From: Streptomyces broussonetiae
Lineage (GTDB): Bacteria; Actinomycetota; Actinomycetes; Streptomycetales; Streptomycetaceae
Assembly (NCBI RefSeq): GCF_009796285.1
Contig: NZ_CP047020.1
Coordinates: 6,820,001 to 6,884,000, forward strand
DNA length: 64,000 bases
Reading direction: 5' to 3'
A model generated the notes under the pieces. That model ran no database searches, was not told the origin of the DNA, and was given only the letters and a program-made list of their open reading frames with translations. Positions 41,153-49,617 of the stretch are shown here, in pieces. Position numbers and translations under genes: made by a program. Each line of letters starts with the position of its first letter. Position 1 is the stretch's first letter.

Positions 41153-43390
41153 ATGAGTGCGGAGGCCACGAACCCTGCGACCCCTGGCCCGGTAGCGCCC
41201 ACAGCGCCCACAGTGGCCGCGGCGGCCACCGCCCCCGCGGTGCCCCGGGCGGACCGCAGGAAGTCCCGGCCCCGGATCGACCTGCGCAGACTCGGCCGGG
41301 CCGCACTGCTCGGCCCGGCCGTCCGCGGCAAACTGCCCGACGCCATCGGCCATGTCGTGGAGGCACACCGCGCCCACCACCCCGACGCGGACCTCGACCC
41401 GCTGCGTCGCGCCTACGTACTCGCGGAGTCCTCGCACCGCGGCCAGATGCGCAAGAGCGGCGAGCCGTACATCACCCACCCGCTCGCCGTGACCCTGATC
41501 CTCGCGGAACTCGGCGCGGAGACCACGACATTGACCGCCTCCCTGCTCCACGACACCGTCGAGGACACCGATGTGACACTGGGCCAGGTGCGTGAGCAGT
41601 TCGGCGAGGAGGTGCGCTATCTGGTCGACGGTGTGACGAAGCTCGAGAAGGTCGACTACGGTGCCGCCGCCGAGCCCGAGACCTTCCGCAAGATGCTCGT
41701 GGCCACCGGCAGCGACGTCCGCGTGATGTCGATCAAACTCGCCGACCGGCTGCACAACATGCGCACGCTCGGCGTGATGCGCCCGGAGAAACAGGCGCGG
41801 ATCGCCAAGGTCACCCGCGACGTCCTCATCCCGCTCGCCGAGCGTCTCGGCGTCCAGGCACTGAAGACCGAACTGGAGGACCTGGTCTTCGCCATCCTCC
41901 ACCCCGAGGAGTACGAGCACACCCGCGAACTCATCGCAGAGAACGCCGCCCGCCCCGACGACCCGCTCGCCGAGGTCGCCGACGAGATGCGCGGGGTGCT
42001 GCGCGAGGCCGGCATCCAGGCCGAAGTCCTCATCCGCCCCCGGCACTTCGTCTCCGTCCACCGGGTGGCCCGCAAACGCGGCCGGCTGCGCGGCAGCGAC
42101 TTCGGCCGCCTGCTCGTGCTCGTGAACGAGGACGCCGACTGTTACGGCGTCCTCGGTGAACTGCACACCTGTATGACGCCGGTCGTCTCGGAGTTCAAGG
42201 ACTTCATCGCCGTACCCAAGTTCAACCTGTACCAGTCGCTGCACACCGCCGTCGCCCGGCCGGACGGCCAGGTCGTCGAAGTCCTCATCCGCACCCACCA
42301 GATGCACAAGGTCGCCGAGGCCGGCGTCGTCGCCCTCGGCAATCCGTACGCCCCCGCCTCCGACGCTCCGGCCCCCGACGTCCCGGGCGACGGCGAGCGC
42401 GCCGACCCCACCCGCCCCGGCTGGCTCTCCCGCCTCCTCGACTGGCAGCAGGCCGCCCCCGACCCCGACACCTTCTGGTCCACCCTGCGTGAGGATCTCG
42501 CCCAGGACCGGGAGATCACCGTCTTCCGCCCCGACGGCGGCACCCTCGGCCTGCCCGAGGGCGCCACCTGCGTGGACGCCGCCTACGCCCAGTACGGCGA
42601 GGACGCCCACGCCTGCATCGGCGCCCGCGTCAACGGCCGCCTGGCGACCCTCAGCACCGTCCTGAAGGACGGCGACACCGTCCAGCTCCTCATGGGCCAG
42701 GACCCGGCCTCCGAGCCCTCCCGGGAATGGCTGGAGCACGCGCACACCCCGGCCGCCCGCATCGCCATCCAGCGCTGGCTGGCCACACACCCCGGTGGCG
42801 GCACCGGGACCGAGGAGGGGACCGAGTCCCGCCCCGTACCGGCCGACGGCACCGCCCAGACGCGCCCCGCGGACGGCGTCCCCGAGGACGGCACCACCCA
42901 GGAGAGCACAGCCCGGCAGAGCACAGCCCGTCCTCGGGGCGCGGACGTCCTCGCGGACCGGCCCGGGGCCACCGTACGGCTGGCCGGCTGCTGCACGCCC
43001 GTACCACCGGACGAGATCACCGGCTTCGCCGTGCGCGGGGGAGTCGTGACCGTGCATCGCGTCGAGTGCGCCACGGTGACGCACATGAAGGGCAGGGGCC
43101 GTGCGGAGATCGGCGTGCGCTGGGGGGACACCACCGACATCCGGGTCACGCTGGTCGCTGAATCGTTCGGCCGACCCCATCTGCTCGCCGACCTCACCGA
43201 GGCGATCTCCTCGACCGGCGTCGACATCGTCTCGGCGACCGTGGAACCGCCCAGCCAGCAGCGCGTACGGCACACATACACGCTCCAGCTCCCCGACGCC
43301 GCCCACCTGCCGACCCTGATGCGCGCCATGCGGGACGTGCCCGGCGTCTACGACGTGGCCCGCGCCACGCACCAGGCCCCCGCCTCCTGA
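41153..43390 (+). CDS. RelA/SpoT homologue (RSH), HD hydrolase intact
   Basis: 745 residues from the ATG at 41153 (GGAGG upstream; a GTG two codons earlier is possible). The HD (hydrolase) domain has HRGQMRKSGEPYITHP and the metal motif SLLHDTVEDTD (His133-Asp134), then IKLADRLHNMRTLG. The synthetase region keeps EFKDFIAVPKFNLYQSLHTAV and VVEVLIRTHQMHKVAE, but the block normally reading D-L-x-A-x-R is SDFGRLLVLV. A TGS domain (about 435-500) and a C-terminal ACT-like domain (VTLVAESFGRPHLLADLTEAI) follow a variable linker. It acts in (p)ppGpp turnover. I recall this position holding the second RSH gene, rshA, in S. coelicolor. Hydrolysis is better supported than synthesis. Confidence 0.92.
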   Translation: MSAEATNPATPGPVAPTAPTVAAAATAPAVPRADRRKSRPRIDLRRLGRAALLGPAVRGKLPDAIGHVVEAHRAHHPDADLDPLRRAYVLAESSHRGQMRKSGEPYITHPLAVTLILAELGAETTTLTASLLHDTVEDTDVTLGQVREQFGEEVRYLVDGVTKLEKVDYGAAAEPETFRKMLVATGSDVRVMSIKLADRLHNMRTLGVMRPEKQARIAKVTRDVLIPLAERLGVQALKTELEDLVFAILHPEEYEHTRELIAENAARPDDPLAEVADEMRGVLREAGIQAEVLIRPRHFVSVHRVARKRGRLRGSDFGRLLVLVNEDADCYGVLGELHTCMTPVVSEFKDFIAVPKFNLYQSLHTAVARPDGQVVEVLIRTHQMHKVAEAGVVALGNPYAPASDAPAPDVPGDGERADPTRPGWLSRLLDWQQAAPDPDTFWSTLREDLAQDREITVFRPDGGTLGLPEGATCVDAAYAQYGEDAHACIGARVNGRLATLSTVLKDGDTVQLLMGQDPASEPSREWLEHAHTPAARIAIQRWLATHPGGGTGTEEGTESRPVPADGTAQTRPADGVPEDGTTQESTARQSTARPRGADVLADRPGATVRLAGCCTPVPPDEITGFAVRGGVVTVHRVECATVTHMKGRGRAEIGVRWGDTTDIRVTLVAESFGRPHLLADLTEAISSTGVDIVSATVEPPSQQRVRHTYTLQLPDAAHLPTLMRAMRDVPGVYDVARATHQAPAS

Positions 43391-43567
43391 GACTCCTACG
43401 GCTCCGAGGGTGCCCGTGGCCGAGGCGCAGCGACGGTCCGTGGCCGAGCTGCAGCGACGGGCATCGCGACCGGAGCGTGGCCAGAAGGTCCCGGCAGGCC
43501 AACCCGTTCGGGTGGGCCGGGCGCGCGTCGCCGTCGTAGCCCGGCGGGGCACTGGTAGCGGTGATGC

Positions 43568-45178
43568 ATGCTGCTCACCCCCCGTTCCCGGTGCATGCCC
43601 CGGATCTCCCGGCACCACAAGGCGGCCCTGCTCGCCTCCGCCGTCTCCGTCTGCCTCCTCGCCGCCGCGGCCCCGGCCGAGCCCCTGGGCGTCGGCGACC
43701 GCCTCTACCCGTACCTGGGCAACCCCGGCTACGACGTGGCGTCGTACGACCTGTCCTTCACCTACCCCGGCAGAAACGACAAGCCGCTCGAGGCCGTCAC
43801 CACCATCGACGCCCGGACCACGGCGGACCTGGAGCGCATCAACCTCGACTTCGCGCACGGCACCGTCCGCTCCGTCGAGGTCGACGGGCACCCGGCGGAC
43901 TTCACCAGCGCCGGCGAGGACCTGGTCGTCACCCCGGACCACCCCCTGTCCGAGGGCAGTTGGACCCGGATCACCGTGCGGCACACCAGCGACCCCGTCC
44001 CCGCCAAGGACCAGGACGGCGGCTGGGTGCGCACGTCCGACGGACTCGCCATGGCCAACCAGGCCGACGCCGCCCACCTGGTCTTCCCGTGCAACGACCA
44101 CCCGTCCGACAAGGCGATGTTCACCTTCCACGTCACCGCCCCGAACGCCTACACGGTCGTCGCCAACGGCCTGCCGGCCGGAGCGGACCGGGGCGCCTCC
44201 ACGACCACCTGGACCTACCGCACCCAGCACCCCATGGCGACCGAGCTGGCCCAGGTGTCCATCGGCCGCTCGGCCGTGGTCCACCACGACGGGCCGGACG
44301 GGCTCGCGGTGCGCGACGTCGTGCCGGCCGCCGACCAGAAGGCCCTCGACCCCTGGCTCGCCAAGACGCCCGACCAGATCGCCTGGATGGAGAGCAAGGT
44401 CGGGAAGTTCCCGTTCGAGACCTACGGCGTGCTCATGGCCCAGGCCTCCACCGGGTTCGAGCTGGAGACACAGACCCTCTCCCTGTTCGAGAAGAATCTG
44501 TTCACCGAGCCCGCCTACCCCAAGTGGTACGTCGAGTCGGTCATGGTGCACGAGTTGTCCCACCAGTGGTTCGGCGACAGCGTCAGCCCGCGTACCTGGT
44601 CCGACGTCTGGCTGAACGAGGGGCACGCCACCTGGTACGAGGCGCTGTACGCCGAGGAGAAGGCGCACCGCCCGATGGAGGACCGGATGAAGCTGGCCTA
44701 CGCCTCGTCCGACCGCTGGCGCGAGGCCGGCGGCCCGCCCGCGCTGCCCAAGGCGCCCGCGCCCGGACAGAAGATCGGCATCTTCCGCCCGAACATCTAC
44801 GACGGCGCCGCCCTCGTGCTCTACGCCCTGCGCCAGGAGATCGGCCGCCAGGCCTTCGAACGGCTCGAGCGGGTCTGGGTCCGCGTCCACCGGGACTCCA
44901 CCGCCACCACCGCCGACTTCGCCCAGCTGGCCTCGACGATCTCCGGCCGTGACCTGAGCGGCTTCTTCAAGGCCTGGCTGTACGGCGAGAAGACCCCGCC
45001 GATGCCCGGTCACCCGGACTGGAAGTCCCAGGCACCGGCCTCATCGACCGGCCCGCAGGGCCACGCAGCCCACGACAGGGCCGGGGCCAAGGGCCGCGGA
45101 GCAGGCGCGAACGCCCGGCCCGCGGGGTCCGGGGCGCATGGGAACGCCGGGGGCGTGGGGTCGCGCAGCGCGCGATAA
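43568..45178 (+). CDS. Secreted M1-family zinc metallopeptidase
   Basis: 536 residues; the ATG at 43568 is used, and one at 43595 (MPRISRHHKAALLASAV) is also reasonable. A Sec-type signal follows the basic start (AALLASAVSVCLLAAAAPAEP). The zinc site is HELSHQWF (His328-His332) with WLNEGHATWYE supplying the third ligand. The exopeptidase GxMEN motif of classical aminopeptidase N is replaced by GFELETQTL. The protein is shorter than typical PepN (~850 residues). It is a predicted extracellular aminopeptidase-like enzyme. Confidence 0.92.
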   Translation: MLLTPRSRCMPRISRHHKAALLASAVSVCLLAAAAPAEPLGVGDRLYPYLGNPGYDVASYDLSFTYPGRNDKPLEAVTTIDARTTADLERINLDFAHGTVRSVEVDGHPADFTSAGEDLVVTPDHPLSEGSWTRITVRHTSDPVPAKDQDGGWVRTSDGLAMANQADAAHLVFPCNDHPSDKAMFTFHVTAPNAYTVVANGLPAGADRGASTTTWTYRTQHPMATELAQVSIGRSAVVHHDGPDGLAVRDVVPAADQKALDPWLAKTPDQIAWMESKVGKFPFETYGVLMAQASTGFELETQTLSLFEKNLFTEPAYPKWYVESVMVHELSHQWFGDSVSPRTWSDVWLNEGHATWYEALYAEEKAHRPMEDRMKLAYASSDRWREAGGPPALPKAPAPGQKIGIFRPNIYDGAALVLYALRQEIGRQAFERLERVWVRVHRDSTATTADFAQLASTISGRDLSGFFKAWLYGEKTPPMPGHPDWKSQAPASSTGPQGHAAHDRAGAKGRGAGANARPAGSGAHGNAGGVGSRSAR

Positions 45179-45336
45179 CACGGTGACGAGACGAGCCGCC
45201 TCGTGCGACCATCTTGGAGTCGGCGCGAGACGGGACACGGGAATCTCCCGGGGTACTCGTACGTTGACCGGACGTGTAGCCCCGCAAGGCCACACCACCG
45301 ACGCCGTAGCGGCCATCCCATCGACGTAAGGATCCA

Positions 45337-46830
45337 ATGACCTCCTCTTCTTCCTCTTCCCAGGACACCAAGCGCCTCGCGCACACCTATCCCGAGGGTC
45401 TTCGGGCCGATGCCCTGATGGAAGAGGACGTCGCCTGGAGCCACGAGATCGACGGCGAGCGGGACGGCGACCAGTTCGACCGGTCCGAGCGCGCGGCCCT
45501 GCGCCGTGTGGCAGGTCTTTCCACCGAGCTGGAGGACGTCACCGAGGTCGAGTACCGCCAGCTCCGTCTGGAGCGGGTCGTGCTCGTCGGCGTGTGGACC
45601 ACCGGTACCGTCCAGGACGCCGACAACTCCCTCGCGGAGTTGGCGGCCCTGGCCGAGACCGCGGGCGCGCTCGTGCTCGACGGCGTCATCCAGCGCCGCG
45701 ACAAGCCGGACGCGGCCACCTACATCGGCTCCGGCAAGGCCCAGGAACTGCGCGACATCGTCCTCGAGACGGGCGCGGACACCGTCATCTGCGACGGTGA
45801 GCTGAGCCCCGGCCAGCTGATCCAGCTGGAGGACGTCGTCAAGGTCAAGGTCATCGACCGTACGGCCCTGATCCTGGACATCTTCGCCCAGCACGCCAAG
45901 TCCCGAGAGGGCAAGGCGCAGGTCGCGCTCGCGCAGATGCAGTACATGCTGCCGCGGCTGCGCGGCTGGGGTCAGTCGCTGTCCCGCCAGATGGGCGGCG
46001 GCAAGGGCGGCGGCCTCGCCACTCGTGGTCCCGGTGAGACCAAGATCGAGACGGACCGGCGCCGGATCCGCGAGAAGATGGCGAAGATGCGCCGGGAGAT
46101 CGCGGAGATGAAGACCGGCCGCGAGATCAAGCGCCAGGAGCGCCGGCGCAACAAGGTGCCGTCCGTCGCCATCGCGGGCTACACCAACGCCGGCAAGTCC
46201 TCCCTGCTCAACCGCCTCACGGGCGCCGGTGTCCTGGTCGAGAACGCCCTGTTCGCGACCCTGGACCCGACCGTCCGCCGCGCGGAGACCCCGAGCGGGC
46301 GCCTGTACACCCTGGCGGACACGGTCGGCTTCGTGCGCCACCTGCCGCACCACCTGGTCGAGGCGTTCCGCTCCACCATGGAGGAGGTCGGTGACTCCGA
46401 CCTGATCCTGCACGTGGTGGACGGCTCGCATCCGGTACCGGAGGAGCAGCTCGCCGCCGTGCGCGAGGTGATCCGGGACGTCGGCGCCACCGACGTGCCC
46501 GAGATCGTCGTGATCAACAAGGCGGACGCGGCCGACCCGCTGGTCCTCCAGCGGCTGCTGCGCAACGAGAAGCGCTCCCTCGCTGTCTCGGCCCGCACCG
46601 GCCTGGGCATCGAGGAACTGCTTGCCCTGATCGACAACGATCTGCCCCGCCCGGCGGTCGAGATCGAGGCGCTCGTGCCGTACACCCACGGCAAGCTCGT
46701 CGCCCGCGCCCACTCCGAGGGCGAGGTGATCTCCGAGGAGCACACCGCGGAGGGCACCCTGCTCAAGGTCCGGGTGCACGAGGAACTGGCAGCGGACCTG
46801 GCGCCGTACGTACCGGTCTCCGCGGCCTGA
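45337..46830 (+). CDS. hflX: Ribosome-associated GTPase HflX
   Basis: 497 residues with AAGGATCC upstream of the ATG. The N-terminal HflX domain contains GTVQDADNSLAELAALAETA and IGSGKAQELRD, then the glycine-rich linker GGGKGGGLATRGPGETKIE. The G domain shows AGYTNAGKSSLLN (G1), DTVGFVRHLP (G3) and VINKADAAD (G4). It binds 50S subunits and rescues or splits stalled or heat-damaged ribosomes. It is the last intact core gene before the IS30 remnants, which start about 40 bases downstream. Confidence 0.95.
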   Translation: MTSSSSSSQDTKRLAHTYPEGLRADALMEEDVAWSHEIDGERDGDQFDRSERAALRRVAGLSTELEDVTEVEYRQLRLERVVLVGVWTTGTVQDADNSLAELAALAETAGALVLDGVIQRRDKPDAATYIGSGKAQELRDIVLETGADTVICDGELSPGQLIQLEDVVKVKVIDRTALILDIFAQHAKSREGKAQVALAQMQYMLPRLRGWGQSLSRQMGGGKGGGLATRGPGETKIETDRRRIREKMAKMRREIAEMKTGREIKRQERRRNKVPSVAIAGYTNAGKSSLLNRLTGAGVLVENALFATLDPTVRRAETPSGRLYTLADTVGFVRHLPHHLVEAFRSTMEEVGDSDLILHVVDGSHPVPEEQLAAVREVIRDVGATDVPEIVVINKADAADPLVLQRLLRNEKRSLAVSARTGLGIEELLALIDNDLPRPAVEIEALVPYTHGKLVARAHSEGEVISEEHTAEGTLLKVRVHEELAADLAPYVPVSAA

Positions 46831-46869
46831 CCGACGACCGCACGAAAGGCCCGCTCCCGTTCCAGTGGT

Positions 46870-47961
46870 CGTTGCAACACCCCGGTTCAGGGGATGCGAT
46901 GGACTTCACGATCCGGGAGCTGCGGACCGTAGTCCAGGGCCGCAGGAAGCTGCTGCGTGAGCGGGAGGCAACTTCCAGCTCATGCAGCAGGGCCTGAGCA
47001 ACAACAAGGCGTGCCAGATCGTCGGTATCCCAAGACCGGCCGACGATGGGCGCAACGGTCGCAACGCCGACCGCAAGCAGAAGGCGGCACACCCGGTTCG
47101 ACCGGCAGTGCCGCCTTCTGGGATGTCCCGGTACCTGCGGGAGGACGACCGGATCTACCTTGCCGACCGGCTGCGGGGGAAGGCCACGATCCGCGCGATA
47201 CCTGCTGAACTGGGCCGCAGTCCCTCGACCATCAGCAGAGAGGTACGCCGCAACCGGACCGTCGGGACCCGGGGCCAGTGGCATTACCGCCCGCACGCAG
47301 CTCAGGCCCGCGCCGACGCACGCCGACCCGGACCGAAGCCGGGGAAGATCGGCCAGAACCCCGAGCTGCGGGACTTCATCCAGAACATTGGGCAGGTGCA
47401 GGAGCATCACGTAGCGGGTGGCACGCTCGACGAGGGTGCCGATGGCGGAGGCGCCGTCCCTGCCGATGATCAGGTCGCCCTTCCAGTGGCCGGGCACGGC
47501 CCGGTCCTCCACCTCGGCCGGCCGTTCGCTGATCACCACCATCGGGTCGCGGAAGCGGGGCTGCCGCTGCTGAGCCTGACGGCGGGGCTTGCGCCGCACG
47601 CGGCCCGTGCGCAGAGCTTGGGCCAGTTCGCGACGCAGTTCGCCCCGGCCCTGGACATGGAGGGCCTGGTGGACGGTCTCGTGGACCACGTGCATCTCCG
47701 GCCGTCGGGGGAAGAGGGCGCGCAGAGCCTGGCAGATCTGCTCCGGGCCCCACCGTGGGTCCAGGTGGTCAGCCCCTGACAGCGCGGCTCGAACAAGAAC
47801 ACGAATGGGCTGCTGCGGCAGTACTTTCCCAGGAGCACCGACCTGTCCGTCCACGCCCGTGAGCACCTGGCCGCCGTCCCCGCCGAACTCAACGGCCGCC
47901 CACGCGAAACGCTCGGCTGGGAAACCCCGGCCGAACGCCTGCACAAACTGCTCGCGGCCTG
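46870..47961 (+). pseudogene. IS30-family transposase remnant with internal inversion
   Basis: Three transposase pieces. (1) Plus strand 46899-~47390: N-terminus LRTVVQGRRKLLRERE, then after a frameshift LMQQGLSNNKACQIVG, a second pair of frameshifts, and LGRSPSTISREVRRN...PGKIGQNPELRDFIQ (IS30 helix-turn-helix). (2) Minus strand ~47775-~47392: the middle, reading DHLDPRWGPEQICQAL ... GHWKGDLIIGRDGASAIGTL ... YVMLLHLPN, containing the first catalytic Asp. (3) Plus strand 47780-47961: the C-terminus QRGSNKNTNGLLRQYFPRS ... ERLHKLLAA. Piece 2 is thus inverted in place, and the segment normally between pieces 2 and 3 (second Asp region) is missing. GTCGTTGCAACAC at 46869-46881 looks like the left terminal repeat. 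Non-functional. Confidence 0.88.
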
Positions 47962-47989
47962 AGCCCGGCCAGGTGCCGGCCGCGTGGAA

Positions 47990-48859
47990 TCAGCTGATCG
48001 GCCAGGTGCGCTCGGCCGCCCAGGTGCCGAAGCGCTGCCAGCCGATCTCCGGAAAGTCGCGCCGCAGTGCGTCCACGTCCACATCGAGGCCGACCTCGGT
48101 GAAGTAGCGGAACATCGCGGCGAGGTCGGCCGAGAACCCCTCGACGTGGGCGATCGGCAGCCGCTCGAAGACGATCGGCCGGCCGGACACACCGGTCAGT
48201 GCTTCCGCGATCTCCAGGCAGGTCAGCTTGTCGGAAGCGATGTCGATGCGCCGACCTGCGAACTCCTGCGGCCGCGCAAGAACATGGGCTGCGAAGGTGC
48301 CGATGTCCCGCGCGGGAATCAACGTCAACGGCCTGTCGGCCGGCATCGGCAGCACGAACCGGCCTTTACGCAGACCCTCGAGCGACCACTCGACCGTGTA
48401 GTTGTCCATGAAGGCGGCCGGACCGAGGATCGTCCACGGCACACCCAGTTCTCGCAGGTGCCGCTCGATGCGGTGCTTGCTCTCGAAGTGCGGGATGCCC
48501 GTGCCGCGGTCGGCGTGCGCTGCCGAGGTGAACACGATGTGCCCGACACCACGGGCGGCCTGAAGCAGGTCGATGCCCTGCCGGACCTCGGTCTCCGGGT
48601 CCGAGCCGAATGGCGTGGACATCGCGAACAATGCGTCGGCGCCCCTCAGGGCGGCCTCCAACGACTTGCTGTCGTCGAAGTCGGCCGCGTGCACCTCGGC
48701 GCCGAGCCCCTTGAGTGCGTGTGCGGCGGCCGAGTCGGGAGTGCGGGTCAGGGCCCGGACCTGGAAGCCCTGAGTGAGAAGCGAGCGGGCGGCCGCGCCG
48801 CCCTGGGCGCCGGTCGCTCCGGCGACGGCCACCAGGGGCCGATAGAATTCCTTTGTCAT
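47990..48859 (-). CDS. NmrA/SDR-like NAD(P)-binding protein
   Basis: 289 residues from MTKEFYRPLVAVAGATG (ATG at 48857-48859; six longer in-frame residues rejected). An atypical SDR with the Rossmann glycine motif AGATGAQGGAAARSLLTQG, then RTPDSAAAHALKGLGAEV and IVFTSAAHADRGTG. The YxxxK pair of classical SDRs is not evident, as in NmrA/quinone-sensor or NAD(P)H-binding regulators. It is divergent from the MarR gene, with 54 bases between starts, and lies between two IS30 3' ends. The stop is 29 bases from the first transposase remnant. Confidence 0.88.
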   Translation of the reverse strand: MTKEFYRPLVAVAGATGAQGGAAARSLLTQGFQVRALTRTPDSAAAHALKGLGAEVHAADFDDSKSLEAALRGADALFAMSTPFGSDPETEVRQGIDLLQAARGVGHIVFTSAAHADRGTGIPHFESKHRIERHLRELGVPWTILGPAAFMDNYTVEWSLEGLRKGRFVLPMPADRPLTLIPARDIGTFAAHVLARPQEFAGRRIDIASDKLTCLEIAEALTGVSGRPIVFERLPIAHVEGFSADLAAMFRYFTEVGLDVDVDALRRDFPEIGWQRFGTWAAERTWPIS

Positions 48860-48879
48860 GCGGTTACCGTACGACACAG

Positions 48880-48899
48880 TTACTGCGTTACGCAGATAA
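48880..48899. promoter_or_regulatory. Probable MarR operator between divergent genes
   Basis: Inverted repeat CTGCG-TTA-CGCAG (48883-48895) inside TTACTGCGTTACGCAGATAA, centred in the 54-base gap between the NmrA-like and MarR starts. A site here can repress both promoters. Confidence 0.6.
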
Positions 48900-48913
48900 T
48901 TTGGAAGGTGCGC

Positions 48914-49363
48914 ATGCTGATTGACGATCTCCAGCAGGAGTCACGCCGCTACCTGGCCTCATACGTCATGTTCAACCAGGCAGTCGCGGACCATCTCAAG
49001 CTGCACCCCACCGACGTCCAGTGCCTCAACCTGCTGACCGCCGAGCCCGGCCCGTTCACCACCGGCCGGATCGCCGAACTCACCGGCCTGACCAGCGGAT
49101 CGGCGACCCGGCTGGTAGACCGTCTCGAGAAGGCCGGCTACGTGGTCCGGCACCGCGACAAGACCGACCGCCGTCGGGTCCGGGTGGAGCCTGTCCCGGA
49201 GGCGATGCGGGATCTCACGGAGCTGTGGTCCGAGCTGAGCCAGGGATGGCGGGCGATGTTCGCCGACTACACCGAGGACGAGCGCGCCCTGCTGTACCGG
49301 CACATGCAGCGCACCGTCGAACTGTCCCGGCAACAGATCGCCCGCCTGCGCGGCAAGGCATGA
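48914..49363 (+). CDS. MarR family transcriptional regulator
   Basis: 149 residues from MLIDDLQQESRRYLAS (ATG at 48914; GGAAGG upstream). The winged helix reads LHPTDVQCLNLLTAEPGP, FTTGRIAELTGLTSGSATRLVDRLEKAGYV and the wing DKTDRRRVRVEP. It probably controls the divergent NmrA-like gene through the palindrome between them, a common redox- or phenolic-responsive arrangement. The stop abuts a second IS30 3' fragment. Confidence 0.92.
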   Translation: MLIDDLQQESRRYLASYVMFNQAVADHLKLHPTDVQCLNLLTAEPGPFTTGRIAELTGLTSGSATRLVDRLEKAGYVVRHRDKTDRRRVRVEPVPEAMRDLTELWSELSQGWRAMFADYTEDERALLYRHMQRTVELSRQQIARLRGKA

Positions 49364-49465
49364 CGGCCGCCCATGCAAAACGCTCGGCCGGCAAACCCGG
49401 CCGAGCGCCTGCATGAACTGCTCGCGGCCTGATCAACCGGCCACGTGTTGCGACGCCCCCTGAAA
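49364..49465 (+). mobile_element. Second IS30 3'-end remnant with right terminal repeat
   Basis: Bases 49364-49432 repeat, with about 85% identity by eye, the end of the transposase at 47889-47961, from ACGGCCGCCCATGC to ACTGCTCGCGGCCTGA. Then GTGTTGCGACGCC (49446-49458) reads, on the opposite strand, GGCGTCGCAACAC, resembling the left end GTCGTTGCAACAC at 46869-46881. Hence the interval 46.87-49.46 kb has IS30-like inverted ends and encloses the NmrA/MarR pair. The remaining gap to 49617 holds nothing recognisable. Confidence 0.7.
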
Positions 49466-49617
49466 AGCGCCACCAGGGAGTGGGCCTTCAGCGTCTTGCG
49501 CGGGGCGGCGGCCGGTACCGGCATGCGGCTCCGCCGCAGGAGCGAGATCAGCCACACACGACCGTCGGCCGCCGGGGCACAGCATCCTCTACGGCGAGGG
49601 GGTGCCTGCGACCGCCC

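Noticed and set aside
43416..43460. Two-copy 21-bp direct repeat upstream of the M1 peptidase as a regulatory site
   Set aside because: Only two copies, 24 bp apart, within composition-biased DNA; no palindrome or promoter link.
40976..45013. Minus-strand frame of 1345 codons
   Set aside because: Shadow of the RSH and M1-peptidase genes; the content is Val/Gly/Leu/Asp without motifs.
46763..47944. A minus-strand transposase gene of 393 codons
   Set aside because: Only its middle part (about 47392-47775) is transposase-like; the ends are shadows of hflX and of the plus-strand transposase pieces. It is better explained by an inverted segment.
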